Origin: Acidobacteriota bacterium
GTDB taxonomy: Bacteria; Acidobacteriota; Terriglobia; Terriglobales; Acidobacteriaceae
Direction: 5' to 3'
NCBI GenBank assembly: GCA_021802085.1
Contig: JAKAAZ010000004.1
Coordinates: 1-31,885 of the forward strand
DNA: 31,885 bases
The position numbers and the translations under genes were made by a program. The notes beneath the pieces are model-generated. The model worked only from the letters and a program-made list of their open reading frames with translations. It made no database searches and was not told the origin of the DNA. Below are positions 7,876 to 15,810 of the stretch, piece by piece. Position 1 is the first letter of the stretch, and every line of letters starts with the position of its first letter.

Positions 7876-9291
7876 CTAAGCCTGCGCCGCTGCCAGCGAT
7901 GGAAGATGCTGGCGTTCGACTTCGGCAAGGCTTTCCTCAAGGATATCGAGTGCGATATCAGCCTCCTCTTGTTTCAGGATTAGTGGTGGAGAAATGCGAA
8001 TCGATGTCTCTCCACAGCCGAGAATTAGAAGGCCCCGCTCAAATGCCAGGGTCTCGATCTGGTTGCGCCATTCCGCCGCGGGCTCGCGCGATTGCTGGTC
8101 CTTCACAATCTCGATGCCGATCATCAGCCCGCGGCCGCGCACTTCTCCGATGATCGGATGCTTCTTCGGCCAGTCTTTCAGCCGCTGCATCATGGCATCG
8201 CCGACTTGGGCGGCATTGGCCATTCCTTCCCGCTCGATAATGTCGAGCGTGGCCATCGCGGCTGCGATGGCCACGGGATTCCCGCCAAAGGTCGAGGCGT
8301 GGGAGCCAGGCTTCCAGTCCATAATGCCGGCGCGCGTCATGCACAAGCTCAAAGGCATGCCGCTGGCGATTCCCTTGGCAATGCAAACGATGTCCGGCTC
8401 GACGCCGGAGTGTTCGACGGACCACCACTTGCCGGTACGGCCCACGCCGGACTGCACTTCGTCGACCACCAGCAGAATGCCGTGACGATCGCAAATATTC
8501 CGCAGCTCGCGCATGAAGATTGTAGGGGCGACGACGTAGCCGCCTTCCCCTTGAATGGGCTCGACAAAAATTGCGGCGACTTCTTCCGGCGGCAGCGTGG
8601 TCTTGAAAAGTTTCTCTTCAATGTAGCGAGCACAGCCCAGGGCGAATGCCTCTTCTTCCTGTGGGCCGCCGCTGCATCCGCGATACGTGTACGGATAGCG
8701 AACATGCGTGATGCCTGGAACCAGCGGACCAAAGCGTCGTCGCTGCTGGGCTTTGGAAGCAGTCAGCGAAAGCGCGCCCATGGTGCGACCATGGAATGCT
8801 CCTAGGAATGCAATGATGTTTTGCCGCCCGGTGTGATAGCGCGCCACCTTCAGCGCGCACTCGATCGCCTCCGCGCCGGAGTTGCCGAAGTAGAACTTAT
8901 GCGGCCCGGGCATGGGAGCAATCTTCGACAGCCGCTCGGCCAACTGGATCATGGCCTCGTAATAAAAATCGGTGCCGGACATGTGGATCAGTTCGGCAGC
9001 CTGGTCTTGAATCGCTTTCACCACTTCCGGGTGGCAATGTCCGGTGGAGCAGACGCCGATCCCCGACGCAAAATCCAGGAACTGATTGCCATCGACATCT
9101 TCGACCCGTATGCCGCGTCCGCGTTTCGCGACCATGGGGTATGACCGCGTATAGCTGGGCGAGATCCATTTCGTGTCGGCATCGACGACTGCCTTGGCCT
9201 TGGGTCCGGGCAACGGTCCTACCAGCTTGGGGCCGAATCGCGTGTACTTCTCAGAGTTTTTATAGGAACCGGTTCCATTGTGCTGCATCAT
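7876..9291 (-). CDS. Class-III PLP aminotransferase (4-aminobutyrate/acetylornithine aminotransferase family)
   Basis: This 471-residue cytoplasmic transaminase would transfer the omega-amino group of a substrate such as 4-aminobutyrate, 5-aminovalerate, ornithine or lysine to 2-oxoglutarate. The sequence shows the class-III fold in order: FLDFASGIGVCSTGHCHPEV, the PLP-phosphate region FYFGNSGAEAIECALK, FHGRTMGALSLT, the cofactor aspartate in VVDEVQSGVGRTG, and the Schiff-base lysine Lys306 in CIAKGIASGMPL. HASTFGGNPVA and RGLMIGIEIV follow. The length is 30-50 residues longer than GabT or ArgD, mainly at the N-terminus. GAGGAG sits seven bases before the first of two consecutive ATGs. No arginine or GABA genes lie nearby, so the substrate is open. 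Confidence 0.9.
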   Translation of the reverse strand: MMQHNGTGSYKNSEKYTRFGPKLVGPLPGPKAKAVVDADTKWISPSYTRSYPMVAKRGRGIRVEDVDGNQFLDFASGIGVCSTGHCHPEVVKAIQDQAAELIHMSGTDFYYEAMIQLAERLSKIAPMPGPHKFYFGNSGAEAIECALKVARYHTGRQNIIAFLGAFHGRTMGALSLTASKAQQRRRFGPLVPGITHVRYPYTYRGCSGGPQEEEAFALGCARYIEEKLFKTTLPPEEVAAIFVEPIQGEGGYVVAPTIFMRELRNICDRHGILLVVDEVQSGVGRTGKWWSVEHSGVEPDIVCIAKGIASGMPLSLCMTRAGIMDWKPGSHASTFGGNPVAIAAAMATLDIIEREGMANAAQVGDAMMQRLKDWPKKHPIIGEVRGRGLMIGIEIVKDQQSREPAAEWRNQIETLAFERGLLILGCGETSIRISPPLILKQEEADIALDILEESLAEVERQHLPSLAAAQA

Positions 9292-9360
9292 AGCTCTCCT
9301 CGCAGGTGGAAATGTGAGTGCGGGCTGTCCGGGAACATCAGCCGAGCAATTTATTCAGAG

Positions 9361-9370
9361 TGAGTACTCA
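9361..9370. promoter_or_regulatory. Perfect 10-bp palindrome upstream of the aminotransferase
   Basis: TGAGTACTCA is its own reverse complement and lies 70 bases before the aminotransferase start, a suitable place for a dimeric regulator. No regulator gene adjoins it. Its role as an operator is inferred from position and symmetry only. Confidence 0.3.
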
Positions 9371-9500
9371 AGGATTTTCGAAGCCGCATGGAGCAGGGTT
9401 ACGCTCGAATGTTCGCCAAACGAGGAGCGGACAGCCTAGTCGCTGCCAAACAGGGTAGGTCGCGGTCGCGTGGGCTGGCTCCGCAGATGCCGGCGCGTGC

Positions 9501-9561
9501 ACATCTGTCCCAGGCGTTCCATTGGAACGTTGCAGCCGGAGACGAAATTGAGGACAGATGT
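9501..9561. repeat. Nested inverted repeats upstream of the EamA gene
   Basis: ACATCTGTCC (9501-9510) pairs perfectly with GGACAGATGT (9552-9561). Inside the loop, CGTTCC (9515-9520) pairs with GGAACG (9524-9529) around a three-base loop. Transcribed on the plus strand this would form a closed outer stem holding a hairpin, as in a structured leader of the exporter mRNA. I cannot assign it to a known riboswitch. Confidence 0.45.
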
Positions 9562-9701
9562 TCTGCGCATGGGAACCTACTCTAACGAGTATAGCGTGAT
9601 CTGAAATACGAGTGGGCAGGAAAAACGAAGGCGACGAATCATTCTCTCGATTTCCATGGGAAGGGAAGCCGAGACGATCCCATAAAATAAATGGATACGC
9701 C

Positions 9702-10664
9702 GTGGATCCCTCTCACACCTCCCATGCTTCTCGCTATTCAATTCTGATCGCCTTCTGCTGCGTGTACGTCTTCTGGGGTGCAACCTATACCGCGGCCCGG
9801 CTCGGCGTCCATTTCATACCCGCTCCAGCATTGGCGGGGGTCCGGCTCATTATCGGCGGCTCCTTGATGCTTGGCTTCATGGCTCTGCGGGGAAAGCGCC
9901 TTGTGGGCAGCGCGCAGGAAATGCGCCGCTTATTTCTGCTCGGTGTTCTATTGCTATGTACTGGCAACCTGGGATTGGTGTGGGCGGAATACTATCTTCC
10001 CAGCGGACTTTCCGCGCTGCTGGTGGCCATCATCCCCGTCTATGTCGCATCGATCGAATGGATGCTGCCACACGGCGAAAGATTGCGTACACGCGGGCAA
10101 ATCGGATTGGTCCTGGGATTTGTTGGACTGGCAATTCTGGCGTGGCCCAGTGCCCGCACCGGTCTGCATGGGGATTGGCATCAAATTGTGGCCATTGCAG
10201 TGTTGTTGCTTGGCGCCCTCTCGTTCGCCGGCGGCTCCGTATTGTCGCGCAACAGCAAACTCTCTCTCAACCCGTTCGTCTGCGCCGGCTGGGAAATGTT
10301 GGCCGCAAGCTTCTGCGATCTGGTCCTTGCCACAAGTCTGCGGCAGTGGGGGCACGCTGTTTGGAATCGAGATGGAATTTCCGCGATTGCATTCCTGGTG
10401 CTGTTCGGATCGCTGGTCGGGTTCTCTTCCTACACTTGGCTGTTGCAGAACGTTCCAGTTTCCAAGGTGGCAACCTACGCGTACATCAATCCCGTGGTCG
10501 CCGTGCTGCTGGGAGCATTTCTGCTGGGCGAGCGAATGCATCGCAATGAGTGGGTCGGAATGCTGATCATTCTGCCGGCTGTCGTCTTGGTGACCTCGTC
10601 GAAGCTTCAGCCGGACTCTGAAATTGCGGAGATCGAATCGATGGCGACCGAGGTCGAAACCTAG
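9702..10664 (+). CDS. EamA/DMT-superfamily transporter
   Basis: This inner-membrane drug/metabolite exporter of about 320 residues is predicted to have ten membrane helices made from two EamA repeats. Helix 1 contains YVFWGATYTAARLGV, and the next carries PALAGVRLIIGGSLML. The second repeat ends with SKVATYAYINPVVAVLLGAFLLGERM followed by a final helix, both classic for the family. The substrate (amino acid, metabolite or toxin) cannot be predicted. The frame is open from a GTG at 9612, but no ribosome site precedes it. I prefer the GTG at 9702, 13 residues before helix 1, with a weak GGATA upstream. It is convergent with cysS, 37 bases apart. Confidence 0.85.
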   Translation: MDPSHTSHASRYSILIAFCCVYVFWGATYTAARLGVHFIPAPALAGVRLIIGGSLMLGFMALRGKRLVGSAQEMRRLFLLGVLLLCTGNLGLVWAEYYLPSGLSALLVAIIPVYVASIEWMLPHGERLRTRGQIGLVLGFVGLAILAWPSARTGLHGDWHQIVAIAVLLLGALSFAGGSVLSRNSKLSLNPFVCAGWEMLAASFCDLVLATSLRQWGHAVWNRDGISAIAFLVLFGSLVGFSSYTWLLQNVPVSKVATYAYINPVVAVLLGAFLLGERMHRNEWVGMLIILPAVVLVTSSKLQPDSEIAEIESMATEVET

Positions 10665-10701
10665 CAGCAGTGAAGAGATCATCGGCAGACAGTCGAAGGA
10701 G

Positions 10702-12180
10702 TTATTTTCTGCGCCAGCGCACTCCGCCGGGGCTATCTTCGAGCACAATTCCTTTTTCGGCAAGATCCTTGCGAATGGCGTCGGCGCGAGCAAAATCGCG
10801 TGCCTTGCGCGCCGCATTGCGTTCCTCGATCAGTCGATCGATTGCCTCCGCGCTCAACGCATATCCTGCGACCAGTTCCGGCGCGGCTTCGTTCAACCGG
10901 TTCTCCATGGCGGCCCAGTCCAGCGCCAGCCGCGTAACCCCGTCATCGCGATCTTCCAAAACTGCGAAGACTGCGTCGAAGCGCGCCAGCACGTCGAGAA
11001 TGGGAGGCACATTCTCGGTTTGCAGTTCGTGTCTGTCCGCATGGGAATTGGCCAGGCGCACCAGCTCGAAAATCGCCGCCCGCGCTTCTGCTGTATTCAA
11101 GTCATCTTCCAGCGCTGCGGTGAAATTCCGGCCCGCGCGTTCCGTTGCCTCAAACAAAGAGATATTTCTGCCGGCAGGAAAGCCGCCTTTGTGCAGGCGT
11201 TCGACGAAACTGCGCAACCGCTCGACTGCATTCGTCGATTCCGTCAGTCCGTCAAAGGTGAAATTCAGCTGGTTGCGGTAGGGAACTGAGGTCAGCAGAA
11301 AGCGGATCGCGGACGATTTGTAGCCGCGCAGCAGCAGGTCGCGCAAAGTATAGAAATTGCCCAGCGACTTCGACATTTTCTTGCCTTCGACGAGCAGGAA
11401 ACGAATATGCATCCAGTGACGCGCAAAGGTCTTTCCGCTGGCCGACTCCGACTGGGCGATCTCATTTTCATGGTGAGGAAACATCAGGTCTTCGCCGCCG
11501 GTGTGCAGGTCGAAGTCCTCGCCAAGATATTCCGTCGCCATGGCGGAGCATTCGATGTGCCAGCCCGGCCGGCCCGCTCCCAGAGAAGTTTCCCAATGAA
11601 ACTCTCCCGGCTTGGCGGCCTTCCACAGCGCGAAGTCGCGGGCGCTGTCCTTGTCGTATTCGTCCACATCGACGCGCGCTCCGTCCTCCATGCCGCCCAA
11701 ATCTTTTTTGGAAAGCTTGCCGTAGCCTGGGAAGCTGGCGATGCGGAAATAGTACGAGCCATTCTCTCCGCGATAGGCGCAGCCGCGTTCGACCAGCTTC
11801 TCGATCAGACCCACCATCTGTGGGATGTGTTCCGTGGCGCGCGCCAGAAATTCCGGCAGCTCGATGCCCAAGGCGCTCAGATCTTCCAAAAAGGCGGTTT
11901 TATATTTGGCCGTGTACTCGTCGATGGACTGGCCGGCGGCGGCGGCTCGGGTCATGATCTTGTCATCCACGTCGGTAATGTTCATGACGTGGCGCAGCGG
12001 CGTTCCCTGCAGCTTGAGGAAGCGCCGCAGTATATCCACATGAACAAAGGTGCGGAAGTTGCCGATGTGGCCGTAATCGTACACGGTGGGTCCGCAGGCA
12101 TAGATGCCGAGCGGTCGCCCGGTTCGCGGCGTCAATTCTTCAATCTGTCCGCTGAGTGTGTTGTAGAGATGGAGTGGCAT
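10702..12180 (-). CDS. cysS: Cysteine--tRNA ligase
   Basis: This 492-residue class-I synthetase charges tRNA-Cys. The ATP-binding 'HIGH' motif reads HIGN at residues 38-41 within YACGPTVYDYGHIGN, which is normal for CysS, and Cys29 in that block is the first zinc ligand. Further zinc and cysteine-site elements are GWHIECSAM and GGEDLMFPHHENEIAQSE. KMSKSLGNF lies near residue 268. The C-terminal anticodon-binding part ends with ARADAIRKDLAEKGIVLEDSPGGVRWRRK, the usual ending. It lies 45 bases downstream of tsaD on the same strand and is probably cotranscribed with it. Confidence 0.97.
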   Translation of the reverse strand: MPLHLYNTLSGQIEELTPRTGRPLGIYACGPTVYDYGHIGNFRTFVHVDILRRFLKLQGTPLRHVMNITDVDDKIMTRAAAAGQSIDEYTAKYKTAFLEDLSALGIELPEFLARATEHIPQMVGLIEKLVERGCAYRGENGSYYFRIASFPGYGKLSKKDLGGMEDGARVDVDEYDKDSARDFALWKAAKPGEFHWETSLGAGRPGWHIECSAMATEYLGEDFDLHTGGEDLMFPHHENEIAQSESASGKTFARHWMHIRFLLVEGKKMSKSLGNFYTLRDLLLRGYKSSAIRFLLTSVPYRNQLNFTFDGLTESTNAVERLRSFVERLHKGGFPAGRNISLFEATERAGRNFTAALEDDLNTAEARAAIFELVRLANSHADRHELQTENVPPILDVLARFDAVFAVLEDRDDGVTRLALDWAAMENRLNEAAPELVAGYALSAEAIDRLIEERNAARKARDFARADAIRKDLAEKGIVLEDSPGGVRWRRK

Positions 12181-12225
12181 GCAAATTCTGATTGTACGGG
12201 CAAAGGGCTGAAATAAAACACGGTA

Positions 12226-13395
12226 CTAACCAAGAGAAAGCGACGGCTCGGCGGTGAGAATTTCTGTCGCTACGTCACCCGCCACGAACTTCGGCCATGC
12301 CGCCGCCGCAATCATGGCGGCGTTGTCCGTCGACAGTTCGAGAGAAGGGAAGATGACCGGGAGTGCGCGGCTGCGGCCCTCGGCAAGAAAATGCTGGCGC
12401 AGTTCGCGGTTGGCGGCCACGCCTCCGGAGACCACAATGCTGGCGGTATGAAAGGTCTCCGCCGCGGCAAACGTTTTTCGCGCTAAGTCGCCTACGACGG
12501 CGCGTTGAAACGAGGCAATCAGGTTCAACGTTTCAGTGTCGCAGAGCGGCAGCGCGTCGGAGGGTTTTGCGTCGGGAATGTCGGCGAGCGCCACACGTCG
12601 CGCGGCAATGCGCGGCGCCATCTCATGGGTTTGCACATAGCGCAGGACGGCGGTCTTCAGGCCGCTGAATGAAAACAGTAAGCGCGGAATTTGTTTCTGC
12701 TGGGCGCGATATGGTTTCTGCTTTACGGTGATGGGGCCAAACGGTACAGCGCGCGGATCGCCGTGTTGCGCCAGCCAATCGATCCACGGTCCGCCGGGAT
12801 AGCCGAGTCCCAGCAGCTTGGCAACCTTGTCGAAGGCCTCGCCGGCGGCGTCGTCCACCGTTTTGCCGATGTTTTTGTAGTGCCATGTGCCGCGTGTTTC
12901 CTCCGCCAGGTACAGATGCGTATGGCCGCCGGAAACGACAAGCGCGAGCGTCGGCAGGGCCAGCAATCGCCCCTGCTTCTTCGCTTCCAGCAAGACCGCA
13001 TGAATATGACCTTCCAGGTGGTTCACCGCAATTAGCGGCTTGTTTAGCGCAAACGCCAGACCCTTCGCATACATCACCCCGACCAGCAGGGCGCCAGCCA
13101 GGCCGGGCCCTTCCGTGACCGCAATCGCGTCCAGGTCGGCGAAGGCGCATCCCGCCTGTTCCAGCGCGGCGCGCACGACCGGAACGATATTTTGCAGATG
13201 TTCGCGCGATGCCAGCTCTGGAACCACCCCGCCGTACGGCGCATGGGTGCGAATCTGCGAGGCGATCGCATTCGACAGCACGTCCTGCCCCGATCGAACG
13301 ACGGCAGCGCCCGTCTCATCGCAGGAACTTTCGATTCCGAGAATGAGTCCGGACGTGGGAATCAGCCCCGAACTGGAGGAAAGCGCAGGATGCAT
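12226..13395 (-). CDS. tsaD: tRNA N6-adenosine threonylcarbamoyltransferase TsaD
   Basis: This Kae1/TsaD ASKHA-fold enzyme transfers threonylcarbamoyl from its AMP adduct to A37 of ANN-decoding tRNAs, working with TsaB and TsaE (not in the window). Visible motifs are LGIESSCDETGAAVV at residues 19-33, the metal-binding His126/His130 in NHLEGH, LVVSGGHTHLYLAEE, GEAFDKVAKLLGLGYPGG, FSFSGLKTAVLRY and LELSTDNAAMIA. The 389 residues exceed the usual 330-350 owing to an N-terminal tail of about 15 residues and an insertion of roughly 20 after FSFSGLKTAVLRYVQT. The ATG at 13395 is the nearest possible start to the conserved core. The frame stays open a further 169 codons upstream with nothing recognisable. 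The start overlaps that of cca on the other strand. Confidence 0.94.
   Translation of the reverse strand: MHPALSSSSGLIPTSGLILGIESSCDETGAAVVRSGQDVLSNAIASQIRTHAPYGGVVPELASREHLQNIVPVVRAALEQAGCAFADLDAIAVTEGPGLAGALLVGVMYAKGLAFALNKPLIAVNHLEGHIHAVLLEAKKQGRLLALPTLALVVSGGHTHLYLAEETRGTWHYKNIGKTVDDAAGEAFDKVAKLLGLGYPGGPWIDWLAQHGDPRAVPFGPITVKQKPYRAQQKQIPRLLFSFSGLKTAVLRYVQTHEMAPRIAARRVALADIPDAKPSDALPLCDTETLNLIASFQRAVVGDLARKTFAAAETFHTASIVVSGGVAANRELRQHFLAEGRSRALPVIFPSLELSTDNAAMIAAAAWPKFVAGDVATEILTAEPSLSLG
13390..13395. other. Shared ATGCAT palindrome holding both the tsaD and cca start codons
   Basis: ATG at 13390-13392 starts cca on plus and ATG at 13395-13393 starts tsaD on minus. The cca ribosome site GGAGGA (13375-13380) lies inside tsaD codons 6-7. 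If both starts are right, there is no intergenic space and each promoter must lie in the other gene's coding region. Confidence 0.5.
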
Positions 13396-14805
13396 GTCAC
13401 CATGGTAAAGGGTCGCGTGATGACAGTCAGCAAACAGCCAGTTCCGGCGATGGCACGGCAGCAGGCGGCAACTCGAATTGTCGAGCGGCTGCGCACCGCG
13501 GGTCACGCGGCATACCTGGCGGGCGGATGCGTGCGGGATTTGTTGCTGGGCCGAGAGCCGTTCGATTTCGACGTAGCCACCAGCGCGACGCCCGACATCG
13601 TGCTCGATATGTTTCCGCGAACCTTCGCTGTGGGCGCGCAGTTTGGCGTAGTGCTGGTCGCGGATGCCTTCGAATCCGCTGAAGTCCTTACCGAGGTGGC
13701 CACATTTCGCGCCGATGGCGAGTATAGCGATGGCCGCCGGCCCGATTCCGTCCGCTATACCCGGTCGGCGGAATTGGACGTTCTCCGCCGCGACTTCACC
13801 ATCAACGGGATGTTGCTCGATCCGGAACGAATGCGGACAACCGGCAGCGTGGCCGGAGCTGTGCTCGATTTTGTCGGCGGCGTCGAAGACCTCCGCAAGC
13901 ATGTCGTCCGCACCATTGGCAGTCCCCGCCAGCGTTTCACGGAGGACAAGCTGCGCATGTTGCGCGCGGTTCGTTTCGCATCACGATTTGGATTTGAGAT
14001 CGAAGATAAAACTTTGCTCACCATCCGCGCTGCGGCGCCAGAGATCGATTCGGTAAGCCACGAGCGAGTGCGAGACGAGCTGACTCGCATGTTGACGGAA
14101 GGCTCCGCGCGTCGGGCCTTCGAACTCCTGGAGAGTACCGGGCTATTGATGGAGGTTTTGCCGGAAGTCGCGCGCATGGCCGGCGTCGAACAGCCGCCGC
14201 AGTTTCACCCGGAAGGAGACGTCTGGATCCATACCCGGATGCTGCTGGAACAGCTACCGGCAGGGTGCTCGCCGACGTTGGCGTGGGGTGCGCTGCTGCA
14301 TGATGTTGGAAAGCCGGCGACATTTCGCCGCGCGCCCGATCGCATCCGCTTTGACGGCCACGTCGAGGTGGGCGTGCGCATGGCGGAAGAAATTTGCCAC
14401 CGCCTGCGCATGTCGAACAGCGACACGGAGCAGATCCTGGCGCTGGTCGCCAACCACATGCGTTTTGGAGATGTCGAGAAGATGCGCGACTCGACGTTGA
14501 AGCGGTTTTTTCGCCTGAATGAATTTGGCGAGCATCTCGCGCTGCACCGAATGGATTGCCTGGCCAGCCACGGCGATCTTTCTTTGTATGAGTTTGCCCG
14601 GGCGCGTTATGAGGCCGCCGAGCCGGAACAGATTCGCCCGCGCCTGTTCGTCACCGGGGATGATTTGATCGCGCTCGGCTACCGTCCCGGCCCGGAGTTT
14701 CGACCCATGTTGAATCTGGTGGAAGACGCGCAGATGGAAGGCGCGGTGCAGACACATGACGACGCGCTGGCGCTGATCGTGAGCAGCTTCCCCCGACCCT
14801 CGTAG
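13390..14805 (+). CDS. cca: CCA tRNA nucleotidyltransferase with HD domain
   Basis: This 471-residue class-II nucleotidyltransferase adds or repairs the 3' CCA end of tRNAs; family members can also be poly(A) polymerases. The head domain shows GGCVRDLLLG at residues 45-54 and the catalytic Asp59/Asp61 in FDFDVATSATPD. RRDFTINGMLLDP lies near 134, and the neck RFTEDKLRMLRAVRFASRFGF near 180. A C-terminal HD phosphohydrolase-like domain carries LLHDVGKP near residue 305 and VANHMRFGD. I chose the ATG at 13390 because GGAGGA lies nine bases upstream. Later ATGs at 13420 and 13450 would also keep the whole catalytic domain. CCA-adding versus poly(A) activity cannot be separated with certainty by eye. 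Confidence 0.92.
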   Translation: MHVTMVKGRVMTVSKQPVPAMARQQAATRIVERLRTAGHAAYLAGGCVRDLLLGREPFDFDVATSATPDIVLDMFPRTFAVGAQFGVVLVADAFESAEVLTEVATFRADGEYSDGRRPDSVRYTRSAELDVLRRDFTINGMLLDPERMRTTGSVAGAVLDFVGGVEDLRKHVVRTIGSPRQRFTEDKLRMLRAVRFASRFGFEIEDKTLLTIRAAAPEIDSVSHERVRDELTRMLTEGSARRAFELLESTGLLMEVLPEVARMAGVEQPPQFHPEGDVWIHTRMLLEQLPAGCSPTLAWGALLHDVGKPATFRRAPDRIRFDGHVEVGVRMAEEICHRLRMSNSDTEQILALVANHMRFGDVEKMRDSTLKRFFRLNEFGEHLALHRMDCLASHGDLSLYEFARARYEAAEPEQIRPRLFVTGDDLIALGYRPGPEFRPMLNLVEDAQMEGAVQTHDDALALIVSSFPRPS

Positions 14806-14837
14806 CAGACTCTCGCCTGAGCGAGGCGTGGATTTCC

Positions 14838-15043
14838 TATAGCAGATTTAGAGTAACCGTAACTGAAAAATAAGGTGTGTCATTCTGAGCGAAGCGAAGA
14901 ATCCAGAGGGTGATGGCGGCATCTACTCAGCGAATAGATTCTGGATTCTTCATTTCGCCGTGCGGAGCCTGCCCTGAGCGTAGCCGAAGGGTTCAGAATG
15001 ACTCCATTGCGCATCCAATTACACTAACAGTAAATCTGCTCTA
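14838..15043. mobile_element. MITE-like or REP-type interspersed repeat with terminal inverted repeats
   Basis: The roughly 206-base block is bounded by imperfect terminal inverted repeats whose perfect core is AGCAGATTTA (14841-14850) and TAAATCTGCT (15031-15040). Inside, GTCATTCTGA (14879-14888) pairs with TCAGAATGAC (14993-15002), and GAATCCAGA (14899-14907) with TCTGGATTC (14940-14948). The segments CATTCTGAGCGAAGCGAAG and CCCTGAGCGTAGCCGAAGGG resemble widely dispersed palindromic repeats of environmental genomes; this is from memory and was not searched. There is no coding capacity and no target duplication I can be sure of. It fills most of the gap between cca and sod. Confidence 0.6.
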
Positions 15044-15108
15044 AAAGTCGGAGAATAGGGGTTCCGTTACGGCCGGAAATCGGCAAGGGAACGGTGGACG
15101 AAAATTTA

Positions 15109-15162
15109 GTTGCTAAGGCAACCAGTAAGCCAGAAATGGTTGCCTTAGCAACCATTTCTGGC
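15109..15162. terminator. Alternative-hairpin structure, probable terminator between cca and sod
   Basis: Two perfect 15-bp pairings compete. GTTGCTAAGGCAACC (15109-15123) pairs with GGTTGCCTTAGCAAC (15138-15152). GCCAGAAATGGTTGC (15129-15143) pairs with GCAACCATTTCTGGC (15148-15162) around the loop CTTA. Downstream on plus there is TTTTTT after about 10 bases, and on minus TAAATTTT follows the outermost arm. The genes on both sides converge here, so a two-way terminator is likely. The mutually exclusive folding also resembles an attenuator. Confidence 0.6.
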
Positions 15163-15198
15163 GCCTTCATTTTTTGCCTCAAAATCAGTGCAAATGAG

Positions 15199-15810
15199 TT
15201 ATTTGCCGGACAGCTCGAACCGCTTGTTGATTTCGTCCCAATTGACCGTGTTCCACCAGGCTGCCAGGTATTCCGGCCGCTTGTTCTGGTATTTCAGGTA
15301 ATAGGCATGCTCCCAGACATCGTTGCCGAGAATGGGGAAATGGCCCTGGCTGAGCGGATTGTCCTGGTTGGCGGTGGTAACGATCTTCAGCTTGCCGCCA
15401 TCGGAGACGAGCCAGCCCCAACCGGAACCAAACTGCTTGGCCGTGGTTTCGTTGAACTGCTTCTTGAAATCTTCAAAGCTGCCAAAATCCTTCTTGATCT
15501 GCTCGGCGATTTTGCCCGTCGGCTCGCCCCCGCCCTTGGGCTTCATGATCTGCCAGAACATGGTGTGGTTGACGTGGCCGCCGCCATTGTTGCGCACTGC
15601 AGTCCGAACGTCCTCCGGGACGCTGTCCAGGTGCCGCAATAAATCTTCGGCGGAACGCTTGGCCAGCTCCGGATGTTTTTCGATGGCCGCGTTCAGATTG
15701 GTGACATAGGCTTGATGATGCTTGTCGTGGTGCAGATGCATGGTGGTTTCGTCGATGTGGGGTTCAAGGGCGGCATAGTCATAGGGAAGCGGTGGAACTT
15801 CGTGTGCCAA
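15199..15810 (-). CDS. sodA: Superoxide dismutase, Mn/Fe family (Mn-type signature)
   Basis: This 203-residue cytoplasmic enzyme dismutes superoxide to O2 and H2O2. The metal ligands are His27, His82, Asp164 and His168 (in DVWEHAYY), with gateway His31 in HHDKHHQ. The combination of glycine at NNGGGHVNH and glutamine in NQDNPL is the Mn-type pattern; Fe-type enzymes usually carry the glutamine at the other position. Metal use could still be mixed. The reading frame begins at a TTG (15810-15808), six bases after AGGAGG; no in-frame ATG is available, so a TTG start is well supported. There is no signal peptide. It is divergent from the GH15 gene and convergent with cca. Confidence 0.95.
   Translation of the reverse strand: MAHEVPPLPYDYAALEPHIDETTMHLHHDKHHQAYVTNLNAAIEKHPELAKRSAEDLLRHLDSVPEDVRTAVRNNGGGHVNHTMFWQIMKPKGGGEPTGKIAEQIKKDFGSFEDFKKQFNETTAKQFGSGWGWLVSDGGKLKIVTTANQDNPLSQGHFPILGNDVWEHAYYLKYQNKRPEYLAAWWNTVNWDEINKRFELSGK

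Larger units (their letters stand above)
9292..9701. other. Divergent intergenic region between aminotransferase and EamA exporter
   Basis: These 410 bases hold no gene I can support. They must carry the divergent promoters of both neighbours, but I find no clear -35/-10 pair. They contain a 10-bp palindrome at 9361-9370, a nested pair of inverted repeats at 9501-9561 and a small TACTC/GAGTA hairpin at 9578-9591. The last 90 bases are open in the EamA frame from a GTG at 9612, but that extension lacks a ribosome site. Confidence 0.6.

Noticed and set aside
9388..9585. 65-codon plus-strand frame upstream of the EamA gene
   Set aside because: It has no ribosome site and no recognisable protein character, and it contains the nested inverted repeats.
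14877..15002. CRISPR-like repeats
   Set aside because: Only two unequal repeat segments exist, in inverted orientation, with no regular spacers and no cas genes.
14806..15198. Possible tRNA or other classical RNA gene in the cca-sod gap
   Set aside because: No cloverleaf or T-loop consensus is present; the symmetry is explained by inverted repeats.
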